This document shows, in pieces, positions 1-11,300 of a stretch of DNA of 64,000 nucleotides. The stretch lies in assembly GCF_900115285.1 (NCBI RefSeq), contig NZ_FOYW01000001.1, positions 950,655 through 1,014,654 of the forward strand, in the 5' to 3' direction. Both the position numbers and the translations under genes were made by a program. The notes beneath the pieces are model-generated. The model ran no database searches. It saw only the letters and a list, made by a program, of their open reading frames with translations, and was not told where the DNA came from. Each line of letters begins with the position of its first letter. Position 1 is the stretch's first letter. The stretch is from Marinobacter daqiaonensis (GTDB taxonomy: Bacteria; Pseudomonadota; Gammaproteobacteria; Pseudomonadales; Oleiphilaceae).

Positions 1-321
1 CAACTCGGGAGATACCTCGACCCAGCCACTCTGGTCCTCAAGACGGTTGAACCGGCTGAGTTCCGAATCCTCGCGCCAGGTGGACATGGCGGCGTCCACG
101 GACTCCAGGGTCTCCTCGATACCTTGAGCAAGATGATCAAGGGTATCCCTGTCTTCGGTCAATACGACGTTAATATGGTACTGGGTACCGAAGACGCCCC
201 CGGATATCTCCCAGATGTTTTCGTCGGGCTCAAAAGAACAACCCGCCAGGGCGGCCATGGCCAGCGCCAAAACAGCACTGACCATGATCACCCTGGCGGG
301 TCGCAACAGGCGGGATGACAT
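1..321 (-). CDS. apbE: FAD:protein FMN transferase ApbE, lipoprotein (partial, C-terminus off the left edge)
   Basis: The first 107 codons of a minus-strand gene read from an ATG at 321. The product starts with a signal peptide ending in a lipobox (LAGC, Cys about residue 29), so it is probably a membrane-anchored periplasmic lipoprotein. The following stretch contains GTQYHI and then STWREDSELSRFN, the N-terminal signature of the ApbE family. ApbE uses FAD to attach FMN covalently to threonine in NqrB and NqrC, which fits its place 9 bases after nqrF. Most of the enzyme, including its metal site, lies outside the window. NqrM, often encoded after apbE, cannot be checked here. Confidence 0.9.
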   Translation of the reverse strand, partial: MSSRLLRPARVIMVSAVLALAMAALAGCSFEPDENIWEISGGVFGTQYHINVVLTEDRDTLDHLAQGIEETLESVDAAMSTWREDSELSRFNRLEDQSGWVEVSPEL

Positions 322-330
322 CAGAGTACC

Positions 331-1557
331 TTAACCCCCGAAGTCATCCAGCATGATGTTTTCGTCTTCCACACCCAGATCCTTCAGCATCTTGATGACG
401 GATGCGTTCATGATGGGTGGTCCACACATGTAGAACTCACAGTCTTCAGGAGCCGGATGATCCTTCAGGTACTGATCATAGAGAACGTTGTGGATAAACC
501 CGGTAGGGCCTTCCCAGTTATCCTCCGGCAGCGCGTCGGAAAGGGCCACGTGCCACTCGAAATTGTCGTTCTCCCGGGCCAGCATGTCGAAATCCTCCAC
601 GTAGAACATCTCGCGGACGCTCCGGGCCCCGTACCAGAAGCTGATCTTGCGTTTCGAGTTCAGGCGCTTGAGCTGGTCGAAGATGTGGGAACGCATGGGC
701 GCCATACCGGCGCCGCCGCCGATAAAGACCATTTCTGCCTCGGTCTTCTTGGCGAAGAACTCACCAAACGGCCCCATCACCGTCACCTTGTCGCCCGGCT
801 TCAGGTTGAAGACGAAGGATGACATGATTCCGGGAGGATGATCGGTACCTGGAGGCGGCGTGGCGATCCGGATGTTGAACTTGAGAACGCCCTTCTCTTC
901 CGGATAGTTGGCCATGGAATAGGCGCGAATGGTCTCTTCCTTGTTGATGGCCTTGTAACGCCAGATATCGTGCTTGTCCCAGTCTTCGTGGAACTCTTCC
1001 TCGATATCGAAGTCCTTGAAATCGATTTCGTAGGGAGGGCACTCCAGCTGGACATAGCCACCGGCACGGAAGTCCACTTCTTCGCCTTCCGGCAGCTTCA
1101 GTACGAGTTCCTTGATGAAGGTGGCCACGTTGTGGTTGGAAACCACCTCACACTCCCATTTCTTCACACCGAAGAACTCTTCAGGCACCTCGATCTTCAT
1201 GTCCTGCTTCACTGGAACCTGGCAGGACAGACGCCAGCCCTCTTTTTCTTCCCGGGGCGTGAAGTGGGTCTTCTCCGTGGGCAGCATGGCGCCACCGCCG
1301 TCGAACACCTTGCACTTGCACTGGGCGCAGGTACCGCCGCCGCCACAGGCGGAGGACAGGAAGATACCGCTGTTGGCCAGGGTACCCAACAGCTTGCCAC
1401 CGGCACTGGTTTTCACCGTATGCTCGGGGTCGTCATTGATCTCAATAGTCACATCACCGGTGCTTACCAGCTTGGTGCGGGCGGCAAGGATGATTGCCAC
1501 CAGCGCCAGTACGATAACGGTGAACATGACCACGCCAAGAATGATTTCTGTATTCAT
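331..1557 (-). CDS. nqrF: Na+-translocating NADH:quinone reductase subunit F
   Basis: 408 residues, the usual NqrF length. NqrF is the electron entry subunit: it oxidises NADH and passes electrons through FAD and a [2Fe-2S] centre. Visible parts in order: one N-terminal membrane anchor (residues about 5-26); a plant-type ferredoxin domain with Cys71, Cys77, Cys80 and Cys112; a ferredoxin-reductase FAD motif RAYSMAN (about 211); and an NAD-binding stretch [12 protein letters not shown]. It is the last structural gene of the nqr operon, 37 bases after nqrE and 9 before apbE. All cofactor residues are present. Confidence 0.97.
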   Translation of the reverse strand: MNTEIILGVVMFTVIVLALVAIILAARTKLVSTGDVTIEINDDPEHTVKTSAGGKLLGTLANSGIFLSSACGGGGTCAQCKCKVFDGGGAMLPTEKTHFTPREEKEGWRLSCQVPVKQDMKIEVPEEFFGVKKWECEVVSNHNVATFIKELVLKLPEGEEVDFRAGGYVQLECPPYEIDFKDFDIEEEFHEDWDKHDIWRYKAINKEETIRAYSMANYPEEKGVLKFNIRIATPPPGTDHPPGIMSSFVFNLKPGDKVTVMGPFGEFFAKKTEAEMVFIGGGAGMAPMRSHIFDQLKRLNSKRKISFWYGARSVREMFYVEDFDMLARENDNFEWHVALSDALPEDNWEGPTGFIHNVLYDQYLKDHPAPEDCEFYMCGPPIMNASVIKMLKDLGVEDENIMLDDFGG

Positions 1558-1594
1558 GGTCTCGCCTTTTCGTTAAACCGAATCACCGGGTTGG

Positions 1595-2202
<608 letters not shown>

Positions 2203-2203
<1 letters not shown>

Positions 2204-2868
2204 CAGAAGGCCTCCTTGGCTTTGTGGCGGGACATCTTGTACTCGGGCGCCTCAACCTGTTCCGGTTTCCAGGCCCGCAGAGCCCAGATCGCCAGACCGA
2301 TGATGAAAAACGCGCTCGGCGGCAGCAGGAGCAGACCGTTGGGTACGTACCAGCCGCCTTCGTTCACGGTGGGCATCAGGGCGAAGCCGAACAGGGAGCC
2401 TGCACCGAGCAGCTCCCGGAAGAAGGCAACGAACAGCAGCATCACGGAGTAGCCCAGGCCATTGCCGATACCGTCCAGGAAGCTCAGCCAGGGGCCGTTG
2501 TTCATTGCAAAGCCCTCTGCACGACCCATGACGATGCAGTTGGTGATGATCAGGCCGACGAACACCGAGAGCTGCTTGGAGATCTCATAGGCATAGGCCT
2601 TGAGCAGCTGATCCACCACGATAACCAGCGACGCGATGATGGTCATCTGTACGATGATCCGGATACTGCCCGGAATCTGCATCCTGACCAGGGAAACCGC
2701 CAGGTTGGAGAAGGCGGTAACCGCGATAACCGCCAGGCACATGACGATGGTCACGCTCATGCTGGTGGTTACCGCCAGCGCCGAGCAGATCCCGAGAATC
2801 TGCAGGGCGATGGGGTTATTGCTGAAAATCGGTTCGAAGAGAACCTGTTTGGCTGAAGCGCCTGCCAT
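2203..2868 (-). CDS. nqrD: Na+-translocating NADH:quinone reductase subunit D
   Basis: 221 residues with about six hydrophobic segments. It is the membrane partner of NqrE in the sodium-pumping complex; Cys28 (LGIC) and Cys111 (ITNC) sit where the shared iron-centre ligands are expected. The sequence AEGFAMNN in a loop is typical of the NqrD/RnfE family. It lies 2 bases after nqrC and shares one base with nqrE, so it belongs in the operon. The order nqrA-B-C-D-E-F distinguishes it from RnfE. Confidence 0.95.
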
Positions 2869-2870
2869 GA

Positions 2871-3680
2871 TCAGACCTCCCCTTCACGAAGTTTTTTCAG
2901 GAATGGCGCGAATCCGCGATCACCCATCCAGTAATTCACCAACTGCTCGACGCCGCGGCTGGTCAGCGTGGCACCGGACAGGGCATCCACCTTGTGCTCC
3001 CTGTCTCTGGTATTGGCGTCCACACCGCCTTTCACCAGCCGGATCTCGGGCTCGGTCTTGTCCTGACCATACAGCTCCTTGCCAACCCACTGCTGTTTCC
3101 AGCGGGGATTGTCCACTTCACCGCCCAGGCCCGGTGTTTCTGCGTGGGCGTAGAAGCCAAGGCCTTCAATGGTGTTCAGGTCCCCCTCCAGCGAGATGAA
3201 GCCATAGAGGGTGGACCAGAGGCCATAACCGTGAATCGGCAGGACAACCCGCTGGATCTCGCCGTTTTCGCTGATCGTGTAGATCTTGGCGACATCCGGG
3301 CGGCGCTTGATGCCGGCCTTGTCCTCGGAAGCGGGGATGTTGGTGGACATATCGGGGTCCGAGGCCGCCTTGTACATATCGTATTTCATGGGGTCCTGGA
3401 CGCCCACGGCCGAAGGCTCGACAAACTCGCCGGTGTTGAGATCCACAAGGCGCACATCGAACCGGCTGAAGGTCTCCTCGATATCCTGAACACTGTCGCC
3501 TGGCTCAAGCATACCGGCCGCGGCCAGGATGTTGGTCTTGATGTCCAGGTTCTGGTTCTGTATCTGCGCCGGTCGCAGCATCACCGCGGCGGTGGAGACC
3601 ACCACCGAGAAAACGATACTCAGCACCAGCGCCACCATAATGGTCCTGGTGACGGTTTCTTTTGCTTTAGCCACGGGCAA
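2871..3680 (-). CDS. nqrC: Na+-translocating NADH:quinone reductase subunit C (covalent flavoprotein)
   Basis: 269 residues: one N-terminal membrane anchor (about 11-32) and a periplasmic FMN-binding domain. The flavinylation motif SGATLT is at residues 235-240, so Thr240 should carry FMN through a phosphoester bond made by ApbE, encoded at the end of the same operon. NqrC passes electrons between the NqrD/E iron centre and the FMN of NqrB. Its start overlaps the end of nqrB by 14 bases. Length and motif are normal for the family. Confidence 0.96.
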   Translation of the reverse strand: MPVAKAKETVTRTIMVALVLSIVFSVVVSTAAVMLRPAQIQNQNLDIKTNILAAAGMLEPGDSVQDIEETFSRFDVRLVDLNTGEFVEPSAVGVQDPMKYDMYKAASDPDMSTNIPASEDKAGIKRRPDVAKIYTISENGEIQRVVLPIHGYGLWSTLYGFISLEGDLNTIEGLGFYAHAETPGLGGEVDNPRWKQQWVGKELYGQDKTEPEIRLVKGGVDANTRDREHKVDALSGATLTSRGVEQLVNYWMGDRGFAPFLKKLREGEV

Positions 3681-4872
3681 GCCTCCGTTTGATGTTGGCC
3701 TGAACCACGTAGTGATCCATCAGCGGTGCAAACAGGTTGGCGAACAGGATGGCCAGCATGATGCCCTCCGGGAACGCCGGGTTGACCACACGAATCAGCA
3801 CGGTCATGACACCCACCAGGATACCGAAGCACCAGCGACCGGTGTCGGTCATGGCAGCCGATACGGGGTCTGTGGCCATGAACATCATGCCGAAGGCGAA
3901 GCCGCCCATGACCAGGTGCCAGTGGGGCCCCACTTCAAAGAACGGATTGGTATCGGAGCCGATCACATTAAGCAGGAGGCTCATGCCGATCATGCCGATG
4001 AGCACGCCACCGACAATCCGGTAGGACGCGATCTTCATTCCCAGAAGGACCAGGCCGCCAATCAGTATGGCGAGGGTCGAGGTTTCGCCCATAGAACCCT
4101 GGATCGAGCCGACAAAGGCATTCATCCAGCCGATGTTCTGCTCCAGGGCCTCAACGCCGCCGCTTGCCGCCCAGCTCAGGGCGGTTGCGCCACTGAAGCC
4201 ATCGACAGCGGTCCAGACCATGTCACCGGAAATCTGCGCCGGGTAGGCAAAATACAGGAAGGCCCGACCGGTGAGTGCCGGGTTCAGGAAGTTCTTGCCG
4301 GTACCGCCGAATACTTCCTTGCCCACGACCACGCCGAAGGTGATACCCAGCGCCACCTGCCAAAGCGGGATGGAGGGCGGCAGGATCAACGCAAACAGTA
4401 CGGATGTGACGAAGAAGCCTTCGTTGACTTCGTGCCGGCGGACGGTGGCGAACAGGACTTCCCAGAAACCACCCACCACGAAGGTGACGGCGTAGATGGG
4501 AACGAAGTAGGCCATGCCGTAGACGAAGTTATCCCAGATGCTGGACGGATCATTCCCCGCCAGGGCCGCGATAAAGGCGGTGCGCAGGCCACCATCGCCC
4601 ATCAGGGCGTCGGGGTTCTGCGCCAGCACATTGTTGGCCTGGAAACCGATGTTCCACATGCCGAAGAACATGGCCGGGAACGTGACCAGCCATACGGTGA
4701 TCATGATGCGCTTCAGGTCGATACCGTCGCGCACGTGGGAAGTGGTGGAAGTCACGCTCGCGGGCGAATAGAAGATGGTATCCACCGCCTCGTAGAGAGC
4801 GTACCAGCGCTCGTACTTGCCACCCTTTTCGAAATGATGCTCGATACCATCGAGAAACTGTCGGATTGCCAT
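3667..4872 (-). CDS. nqrB: Na+-translocating NADH:quinone reductase subunit B (covalent flavoprotein)
   Basis: 401 residues and about ten membrane segments. NqrB is the largest membrane subunit and is thought to carry the sodium path, the quinone site and riboflavin. The motif SGATALS has its threonine at about residue 230, matching the covalent FMN site of characterised NqrB proteins (about 236 in Vibrio). A conserved NPALTGRAF stretch precedes it. The gene follows nqrA by 3 bases and overlaps nqrC by 14, consistent with one transcript. Confidence 0.97.
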   Translation of the reverse strand: MAIRQFLDGIEHHFEKGGKYERWYALYEAVDTIFYSPASVTSTTSHVRDGIDLKRIMITVWLVTFPAMFFGMWNIGFQANNVLAQNPDALMGDGGLRTAFIAALAGNDPSSIWDNFVYGMAYFVPIYAVTFVVGGFWEVLFATVRRHEVNEGFFVTSVLFALILPPSIPLWQVALGITFGVVVGKEVFGGTGKNFLNPALTGRAFLYFAYPAQISGDMVWTAVDGFSGATALSWAASGGVEALEQNIGWMNAFVGSIQGSMGETSTLAILIGGLVLLGMKIASYRIVGGVLIGMIGMSLLLNVIGSDTNPFFEVGPHWHLVMGGFAFGMMFMATDPVSAAMTDTGRWCFGILVGVMTVLIRVVNPAFPEGIMLAILFANLFAPLMDHYVVQANIKRRLARG

Positions 4873-4875
4873 CGG

Positions 4876-6222
4876 TTAGCCCTCGAGCTCGATTCGGGTC
4901 AGGTTCTCACGGAGAATCGGACCGTACTCATATTTACCCGGGCACACGAAGGTGCACAGCGCCAGATCCTCTTCATCCAGCTCCAGCGCACCCAGCTTCT
5001 GTGCCACTTCGGTGTCACCCACGATCAGCGACCGCAACAACTGCGTTGGCAGAATATCCAGCGGCATGACCTTTTCGTAAACACCCACCGGTACCATCGC
5101 CCGCTCGCTGCCGTTGGTTGTGGTGGTCATATCAAACCGCTTGCCACCAACCAGCTTGGAGAGGTAGATGTTCATGATGGAGAATTTGTTCGCCCCTGGT
5201 GAGAGCCAGCCCATGAACTCGCGCTTGTCACCCTCTTCCAGCACCGATATCTGGTTGGCAAACCGGCCCAGGTAGGCGCAGGTGCCTTCACCGCGACGCC
5301 CTCCGAAGACGGAACCGGAAATCATCCGCACCTTACAGTCGGTGGCGATCTCACCTTTCAGAAGCTCAGTGAGGCTGGCACCAACCCGGGTCCGCACCAG
5401 ACGGGGACTGGTGGCCTTCGGCCCACCAATAGCCACCACCCGATCCACCGGCAACTCTCCGGTTTCAAAGAGCTTGGCGATGGCGATCACGTCCTGGTAC
5501 CCGATGGTCCATACCGTTTTGGAAAGGGACACAGGATCCAGATAATGGATGTGGGTTCCGACATTGCCGGCCGGGTGGACGCCATCAAACTGCTGAACTT
5601 CCACCACATCGGACTTGGGTACCGGCACATCGGAACCGGGCTTGCCGGTGACAAATACCTTGCCGGTGGTCAGCCGGGTCAGCAGGGTCAGGCCCTTTTC
5701 AAAGGCGGCAGCCTGTTCCCCGATCACGACCACCGGGTCCGCCGCAAGCGGATTGGTGTCCATGACGGAAACGAAAATGGAATGAGGAGCGGAATCAATG
5801 GCCGGAACCTTGGAGAAGGGACGGCTCCGGAAGGCGGTCCAAAGACCGGACTCCACCAGATTGTCCACAACCTGCTGTCGTTCAAGGGAGGCCAGGTCGT
5901 TCTCACTGTAACGGGCAAAACTCTCCGCCTCGTCGCCATCGATCTCGATCACAACGGACTGGAAGACCCTCCGCTCACCGCGATTGATCTCTTTTACAAC
6001 ACCGGCAGCCGGTGAAGTGTAACGAACGCCCTCGGTCTTCTTGTCCGTAAACAGCAGCGACCCGCGCTTGACGCGGTCCCCCTCTTTCACTTCCATCGTC
6101 GGCTTCATGCCGTTGTAATCAAAGCCTACCAGCGCGACGTGGCGTACCGGCTTTCCGTCTGAGATGGTCTGATCAGGAGCGCCGCTGATGGGAAGATCCA
6201 GGCCTTTTTTAATGTTGATCAT
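4876..6222 (-). CDS. nqrA: Na+-translocating NADH:quinone reductase subunit A
   Basis: 448 residues from the ATG at 6222, starting [14 protein letters not shown], the standard NqrA N-terminus. The frame stays open upstream to 6345, but those 41 extra residues are not family-like, so the shorter start is used. NqrA is the peripheral cytoplasmic subunit involved in quinone binding; no membrane helix is visible. It is the first gene of the nqr operon and lies about 180 bases downstream of a good sigma-70-like promoter. Length matches the family (about 445). Confidence 0.95.
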   Translation of the reverse strand: MINIKKGLDLPISGAPDQTISDGKPVRHVALVGFDYNGMKPTMEVKEGDRVKRGSLLFTDKKTEGVRYTSPAAGVVKEINRGERRVFQSVVIEIDGDEAESFARYSENDLASLERQQVVDNLVESGLWTAFRSRPFSKVPAIDSAPHSIFVSVMDTNPLAADPVVVIGEQAAAFEKGLTLLTRLTTGKVFVTGKPGSDVPVPKSDVVEVQQFDGVHPAGNVGTHIHYLDPVSLSKTVWTIGYQDVIAIAKLFETGELPVDRVVAIGGPKATSPRLVRTRVGASLTELLKGEIATDCKVRMISGSVFGGRRGEGTCAYLGRFANQISVLEEGDKREFMGWLSPGANKFSIMNIYLSKLVGGKRFDMTTTTNGSERAMVPVGVYEKVMPLDILPTQLLRSLIVGDTEVAQKLGALELDEEDLALCTFVCPGKYEYGPILRENLTRIELEG

Positions 6223-6409
6223 TAGCCTCGTCCAATCAGGAACTGTTAAAGGATTGTTCACGCCTGACCCTGCGGCCCGGTTCCCCGACATTTCAAGCGG
6301 TATCAGTACAGCCCGAAAGATGGCTGACCGTGCCCGGCGTTGCACAGGGGCGGTCAGTGTTCAGGAAAGCGTTGAGATGCGGGTGCCAGACGTACCCAAA
6401 ATCGCGCCA

Positions 6410-6438
6410 ATTATAGAGATTAAGAGAACCTATTTCCA
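6410..6438 (-). promoter_or_regulatory. Predicted sigma-70-type promoter of the nqr operon
   Basis: On the minus strand the -35 hexamer TGGAAA (6433-6438) is followed by a 17-base spacer and a perfect -10 TATAAT (6410-6415). Transcription would start near 6403, leaving an untranslated leader of about 180 bases before nqrA. The rest of the 6223-6535 gap holds this leader and the gap terminator; no gene is visible. Prediction is by eye from consensus only. Confidence 0.6.
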
Positions 6439-6469
6439 CCGGTAAGCCAAATGGTTTTATTCGCGAGGG

Positions 6470-6509
6470 GAAACAGAAAAGCCCCGGGAGCGCTGGTGCT
6501 ACCGGGGCT
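6470..6509 (-). terminator. Rho-independent terminator after gap
   Basis: The arms AGCCCCGG (6480-6487) and CCGGGGCT (6502-6509) form a perfect 8-bp GC-rich stem. Read on the minus strand, the stem runs straight into TTTTCTGTTT. It lies 26 bases beyond the gap stop codon, upstream of the nqr promoter, and separates the two minus-strand transcripts. Confidence 0.85.
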
Positions 6510-6535
6510 TGACGACAATCAACGAAAAGGCGGGA

Positions 6536-8032
6536 TCAGTCCGCCAGGGCCTGGGCCCATTCGCGGGAGCGTTTCGGAAAGATCGGGTAGGTCACGCCAG
6601 CCATCTGATTGACGCAGCGAATGACCTGGGCGCTGTAACCGAATTCGTTGTCGTACCACACGTAGAGGATCAGCCGCTTGCCATTGGCGATGGTCGCCTG
6701 GGCATCCACGACACCCGCGTGACGGGAACCCACAAAGTCGGTGGACACCACCTCTGGCGAGTTGACAAAGTCGATCTGCTTCTGCAGCTCGGAGTGCAGC
6801 GCCATTTCCCGGAGATACTCGTTGGCACTCTCGACGGTCACATCCCTTTCAAGGTTCAGGTTGAGAATCGCCATGGACACGTTGGGCGTTGGCACCCGGA
6901 TGGCGTTTCCGCTGAGCTTGCCTTTCAGCTCCGGCAGGGCCTTGGACACCGCCTTGGCAGCGCCGGTTTCCGTGATCACCATATTCAGCGGAGCGCTGCG
7001 GCCACGGCGGCTGCCCTTGTGGTAATTGTCGATCAGGTTCTGGTCGTTGGTGTAGGAGTGAACGGTCTCCACATGCCCGTCAACGATGGTGAACTCGTCA
7101 TGAATTGCCTTGAGTACCGGCGTAATGGCGTTGGTGGTACAGGAGGCGGCGGACAGGATGCGGTCATCCTCTGTGATGGTGTCGTTGTTGATACCATACA
7201 CGATGTTCTTGATGTTGCCTTTGCCCGGCGCGGTCAGAATGACACGGCTCGCGCCCTTGGACTTCAGGTGCAGCCCCAGCCCTTCCTCGTCGCGCCAGAT
7301 ACCGGTGTTATCAATGATGGTGGCATTCTTTATGCCATAGTCGGTGTAATCCACCTTGTCCGGCCCGCTGGAGTAGATCACCTTGATGAAGTTGCCGTTG
7401 GCAATCAGCGCGGAATTCTCCTCATCCACGGTGATACTGCCATTGAAGGGGCCGTGGACGGAGTCGCGGCGCAACAGGCTGGCCCGCTTTTCCAGATCAT
7501 TTTCGGCGCCGCCCTGGCGAACCACGATGGCCCGCAGGCGGAGATTGGAGCCACCACCGGCCTTCTCGATGAGGATGCGCGCAAGCAGCCGCCCGATACG
7601 GCCAAAGCCGTAGAGGACCACGTCCTTGGTGTCGCCGTTGGCGTTACGCTCCGACTCGGCGCGGTACTGGCCGACCACCGGTCCGATTTCCTCTTTCAGG
7701 AAGTCCTCGAGGGAGCGGCCATCGCCTTCGTGCTTGAACTTGACGGCAAGCTTGCCGATGTCCACGTGAGCCTGGCCCAGCTCGAGCTTGTCCATGGCCT
7801 CCAACACTGGCAGGGTGTCGTGCACGGACAGCTCACTGTCCTCCACCTGGCGCACGAAACGGTGAGCCCGGATGATATCAATCACCGACTGATTGATGAT
7901 GGCCCGACCGTAAACGGAAGTGACCACGTTATTCTTGCGGTACAGCCGACCGATGAGCGGTATCATGGCCTCCGCGGTGGACTCCCGCTCGGTCCAGTTG
8001 GACAGGTGCTGATTGATCTGTTCGTGACTCAC
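6536..8032 (-). CDS. gap: Glyceraldehyde-3-phosphate dehydrogenase, long form
   Basis: 498 residues, against about 335 for ordinary GAPDH. Residues 1-135 are an extra N-terminal region with no motif I recognise. The GAPDH fold then begins with the Rossmann motif YGFGRIGR (141-148). It keeps the catalytic SCTTN with Cys298, the phosphate-site stretch around KGSRRGRSAPLN, and the C-terminal WYDNEFGY. It should oxidise or reduce glyceraldehyde 3-phosphate/1,3-bisphosphoglycerate with NAD(P). A long GAPDH between the nqr operon and mfd is also the arrangement in Pseudomonas (PA3001). Cofactor preference cannot be read safely. It is divergent from mfd. Confidence 0.92.
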   Translation of the reverse strand: MSHEQINQHLSNWTERESTAEAMIPLIGRLYRKNNVVTSVYGRAIINQSVIDIIRAHRFVRQVEDSELSVHDTLPVLEAMDKLELGQAHVDIGKLAVKFKHEGDGRSLEDFLKEEIGPVVGQYRAESERNANGDTKDVVLYGFGRIGRLLARILIEKAGGGSNLRLRAIVVRQGGAENDLEKRASLLRRDSVHGPFNGSITVDEENSALIANGNFIKVIYSSGPDKVDYTDYGIKNATIIDNTGIWRDEEGLGLHLKSKGASRVILTAPGKGNIKNIVYGINNDTITEDDRILSAASCTTNAITPVLKAIHDEFTIVDGHVETVHSYTNDQNLIDNYHKGSRRGRSAPLNMVITETGAAKAVSKALPELKGKLSGNAIRVPTPNVSMAILNLNLERDVTVESANEYLREMALHSELQKQIDFVNSPEVVSTDFVGSRHAGVVDAQATIANGKRLILYVWYDNEFGYSAQVIRCVNQMAGVTYPIFPKRSREWAQALAD

Positions 8033-8320
8033 GCTTGAACCTCTGCAGTTGGCACTGGAAAAATTGGGTGCGTATTATCCAACGTAACGGGCCCGATCGC
8101 AAACTGCATGCCTGCTCCCGACCCCTCCCCCTGACAGCGAGAGGGGGAGAAGGACGAAAATCGGATCAGCGGCCGGTTTCCATGACAGCGCCGTTCGTCG
8201 TCGATAGAATAACGCCCTTTCCGGACTGGTCGCCAGACCGCAATGTCCCGTATTCCTTACCGTCGGTTCATCCGCCGGCAAAGACCCAATCCAGCCAGAC
8301 GCCAGGAGCACATCAGGCCG
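8033..8320. other. gap/mfd divergent intergenic region with a hairpin
   Basis: This 288-base region should carry the promoters of gap (minus) and mfd (plus). An 8-bp hairpin (CTCCCCCT at 8125-8132, AGGGGGAG at 8142-8149) lies in the middle. A TAATAC-like -10 for gap is at 8072-8077 on the minus strand, but its -35 is poor and 19 bases away. No gene is visible. Confidence 0.4.
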
Positions 8321-11300
8321 ATGAAACCGGGCACGCAGCACACACCGCTCTCCGACTTCGTACCTGCCCCCCCAGAGAAGGCGGCGGACCATCGGGTATG
8401 GGACCAGCTCAACGGCAGCAGCGATGCCCTGGCGATCAGCGAGGCGGCGCGGCAGTTTGCCGGCCTGACTCTGGTGATCACCCGGACCACGGACGAGGCC
8501 ATCCGCCTGGAACAGGCCGTTCGCTTCTATCTCGACATGCCCCTGGACGAGGAGGAAGCGGCAATCAGCGATGACGGCCTGGAACTGCTGTCGCTGCCGG
8601 ACTGGGAGACACTGCCCTATGACCTGTTTTCACCACACCAGGATATCGTCTCGCAGCGCATCCGGACCCTGCACCGCCTGCCCAGGACACAGCGCGGCAT
8701 CCTGATCGTGCCGGCCCGGACACTGATGCATCGGCTGCCGCCGGTGGATTACCTGCAGGGCAACACCCTGCTGCTGGAAACCGGACAGACCCTGGAGCCC
8801 GGCAAGTGGCGGCTGCAACTGGAGTCCGCCGGTTACCGGCACACCGAAAACGTCTACGAGCATGGGGAATACGCTGTCAGGGGCGCCATCATGGACATTT
8901 TCCCCATGGGCGCCAGCCAGCCCTACCGTATCGACCTGTTCGACAACGAGATCGAAACCCTGCGCACCTTCGACCCGGAAACCCAGCGCTCCCTTGAGCG
9001 CATCGAACAGATCGAACTGCTGCCTGCCTATGAGTTCCCGTGGAGCAAGGATGCCCGCTCCGGTTTCCGCAACCGCTGGTTCGAGCACTTTCCCAACGCG
9101 GACAGGAATTCGCCTGTGTATCAGGACGTCAGCCAGGGCATCACCCCCGCCGGGATCGAGTATTACCTGCCCCTGTTCTTCGATGAGGCGGCGACACTGT
9201 TCGACTACCTGCCCGGCGAAACCCTGGTCTTCACATCCGACGGCCTGGAAGAGTCGGTGGAACATTTCCAGCAGGACACCGCCAACCGTTATGAGGAACG
9301 CCGCCATGACAGGATGCGACCCATCCTGCCGCCACAGCACCTGTTCCTGCGCACCGACGAACTGTTCGGCCTGCTCCGTCAGCGCCCGCGGGTAACCACC
9401 GTGGCCGGCGAGACCCGGCGCTCGGGCCAGGGCATCACTCACCTGGGCACCGGCGAGCTGCCGGATGTCGCAATGGATGGCCGGGCGTCGGACCCGGCGG
9501 CAAGGCTGCGCCGGTTTATCAACGAATTCCAGGGCCGCATCCTGGTCTGCGCCGAATCCTCCGGGCGCCGGGAAGCCCTCAGGGACAATCTGTCGGAAAA
9601 CCGGATCTCCCTCGACGCTGTGGATGGCTGGTCAGACTTTCTCACCTCCGGTCAGGCCCTTGCCATTACCGTCGCACCCCTGGAATCGGGCCTGGTTCTG
9701 CCCCGGGAAGGCCTGGCGCTGATCACTGAAACCGCCCTTTTCGGCGAGCGCGTCATCCAGCGGCGGCGCCGGGAAAAACCCACCGAAGTGGACGATTCCG
9801 GTTACCGGGATCTGTCGGAACTGCGCATCGGCGCGCCGGTTGTACATATCGATCATGGCGTGGGCCGCTACCTGGGCCTGGAAACCATTACCGTGGAGGA
9901 AGACCCGAGCGAGTTCCTGACCCTGGAATACGCCGGTGGATCCAAGCTTTACGTGCCTGTGTCCAACCTGCACCTGATCAGCCGTTACACCGGTAGCGAC
10001 ACGGAGCACGCTCCGCTGCACAAGCTGGGCACGGACCGGTGGAGCAATGCCAAGCAGAAGGCCATGGAGAAGATCCGCGACACCGCCGCGGAACTGCTCG
10101 ACGTCTATGCCCGCCGTGAGGCCCGCAAGGGCTTCAAGTTCGAGGATCCGAAGGAGGCCTACCGCCACTTTGCCGCCGGCTTTCCCTTCGAGGAGACCCC
10201 CGACCAGCAGGCCGCCATCGAGCGGGTAATCGAGGACATGACCAGCGACCAGCCCATGGACAGGCTGGTCTGTGGCGATGTCGGTTTCGGCAAGACCGAG
10301 GTTGCCATGCGCGCCGCTTTTGTCGCTACCTGGTCCGGCAAGCAGGTAGCGGTGCTGGTGCCCACCACCCTGCTCGCCCAGCAGCACTACGAGTCCTTCC
10401 GGGACCGCTTTTCGGATACCGCGGTCACGGTGGAACTGTTGAGCCGCTTCCGCAGTGCGGGCCAGTCCGGCAAAGCCATCGAAAACATTGAAAGCGGCAA
10501 GGCGGACATCGTCATTGGCACCCACAAGCTGCTGCAGGGTGACATCCGGTTCAACAACCTGGGGCTGGTAATCATCGACGAGGAGCACCGTTTCGGTGTC
10601 CAGCAGAAGGAGCGGCTGAAATCCCTGCGGGCCGAAGTGGACATGCTTACCCTTACCGCCACGCCCATTCCCCGGACCCTGAACATGGCCATGGGGCATT
10701 TGCGGGATCTTTCCATCATCGCCACGCCGCCCGCCCGGCGCCTGTCCGTGAAGACCTTCGTCCGGCAGCGGGACAACGCCATGGTGAAGGAGGCCATCCT
10801 GCGGGAGATCCTCCGTGGCGGTCAGGTCTATGTACTCCACAACGACGTGGCCACCATCCAGAAGACGGCGGAGGATCTCCGCAACCTGATCCCGGAAGCC
10901 CGCGTGGGCGTGGCCCACGGCCAGATGCGGGAGCGGGAGCTGGAGCAGATCATGTCGGATTTCTATCACAAGCGTTTCAACGTGCTGGTGTGCACCACCA
11001 TCATCGAAACCGGCATCGACATACCCAGCGCCAACACCATCATCATCGAGCGGGCGGACAAGTTCGGCCTGGCACAGCTCCATCAGCTGCGGGGACGAGT
11101 CGGTCGCTCGCACCATCAGGCCTACGCCTACATGCTGACACCGCCGCCCAAGGCCATGACTGCGGACGCCCGGAAGCGCCTGGAGGCCATTGCCGAAGCC
11201 CAGGATCTGGGCGCCGGCTTCATGCTGGCAACTCACGACCTGGAAATCCGGGGCGCCGGCGAACTGCTGGGGGAGGAACAGAGCGGCCAGATTGAAAGCA

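Noticed and set aside
3529..5202. A 557-codon plus-strand open frame opposite nqrC-nqrA
   Set aside because: Runs across three real genes and two overlaps, with no recognisable domain and a His/Gly/Glu-rich composition typical of antisense frames here.
6509..8038. A 509-codon plus-strand open frame opposite gap
   Set aside because: Mirror of the gap coding sequence; GAPDH motifs and a terminator fix the real gene on the minus strand.
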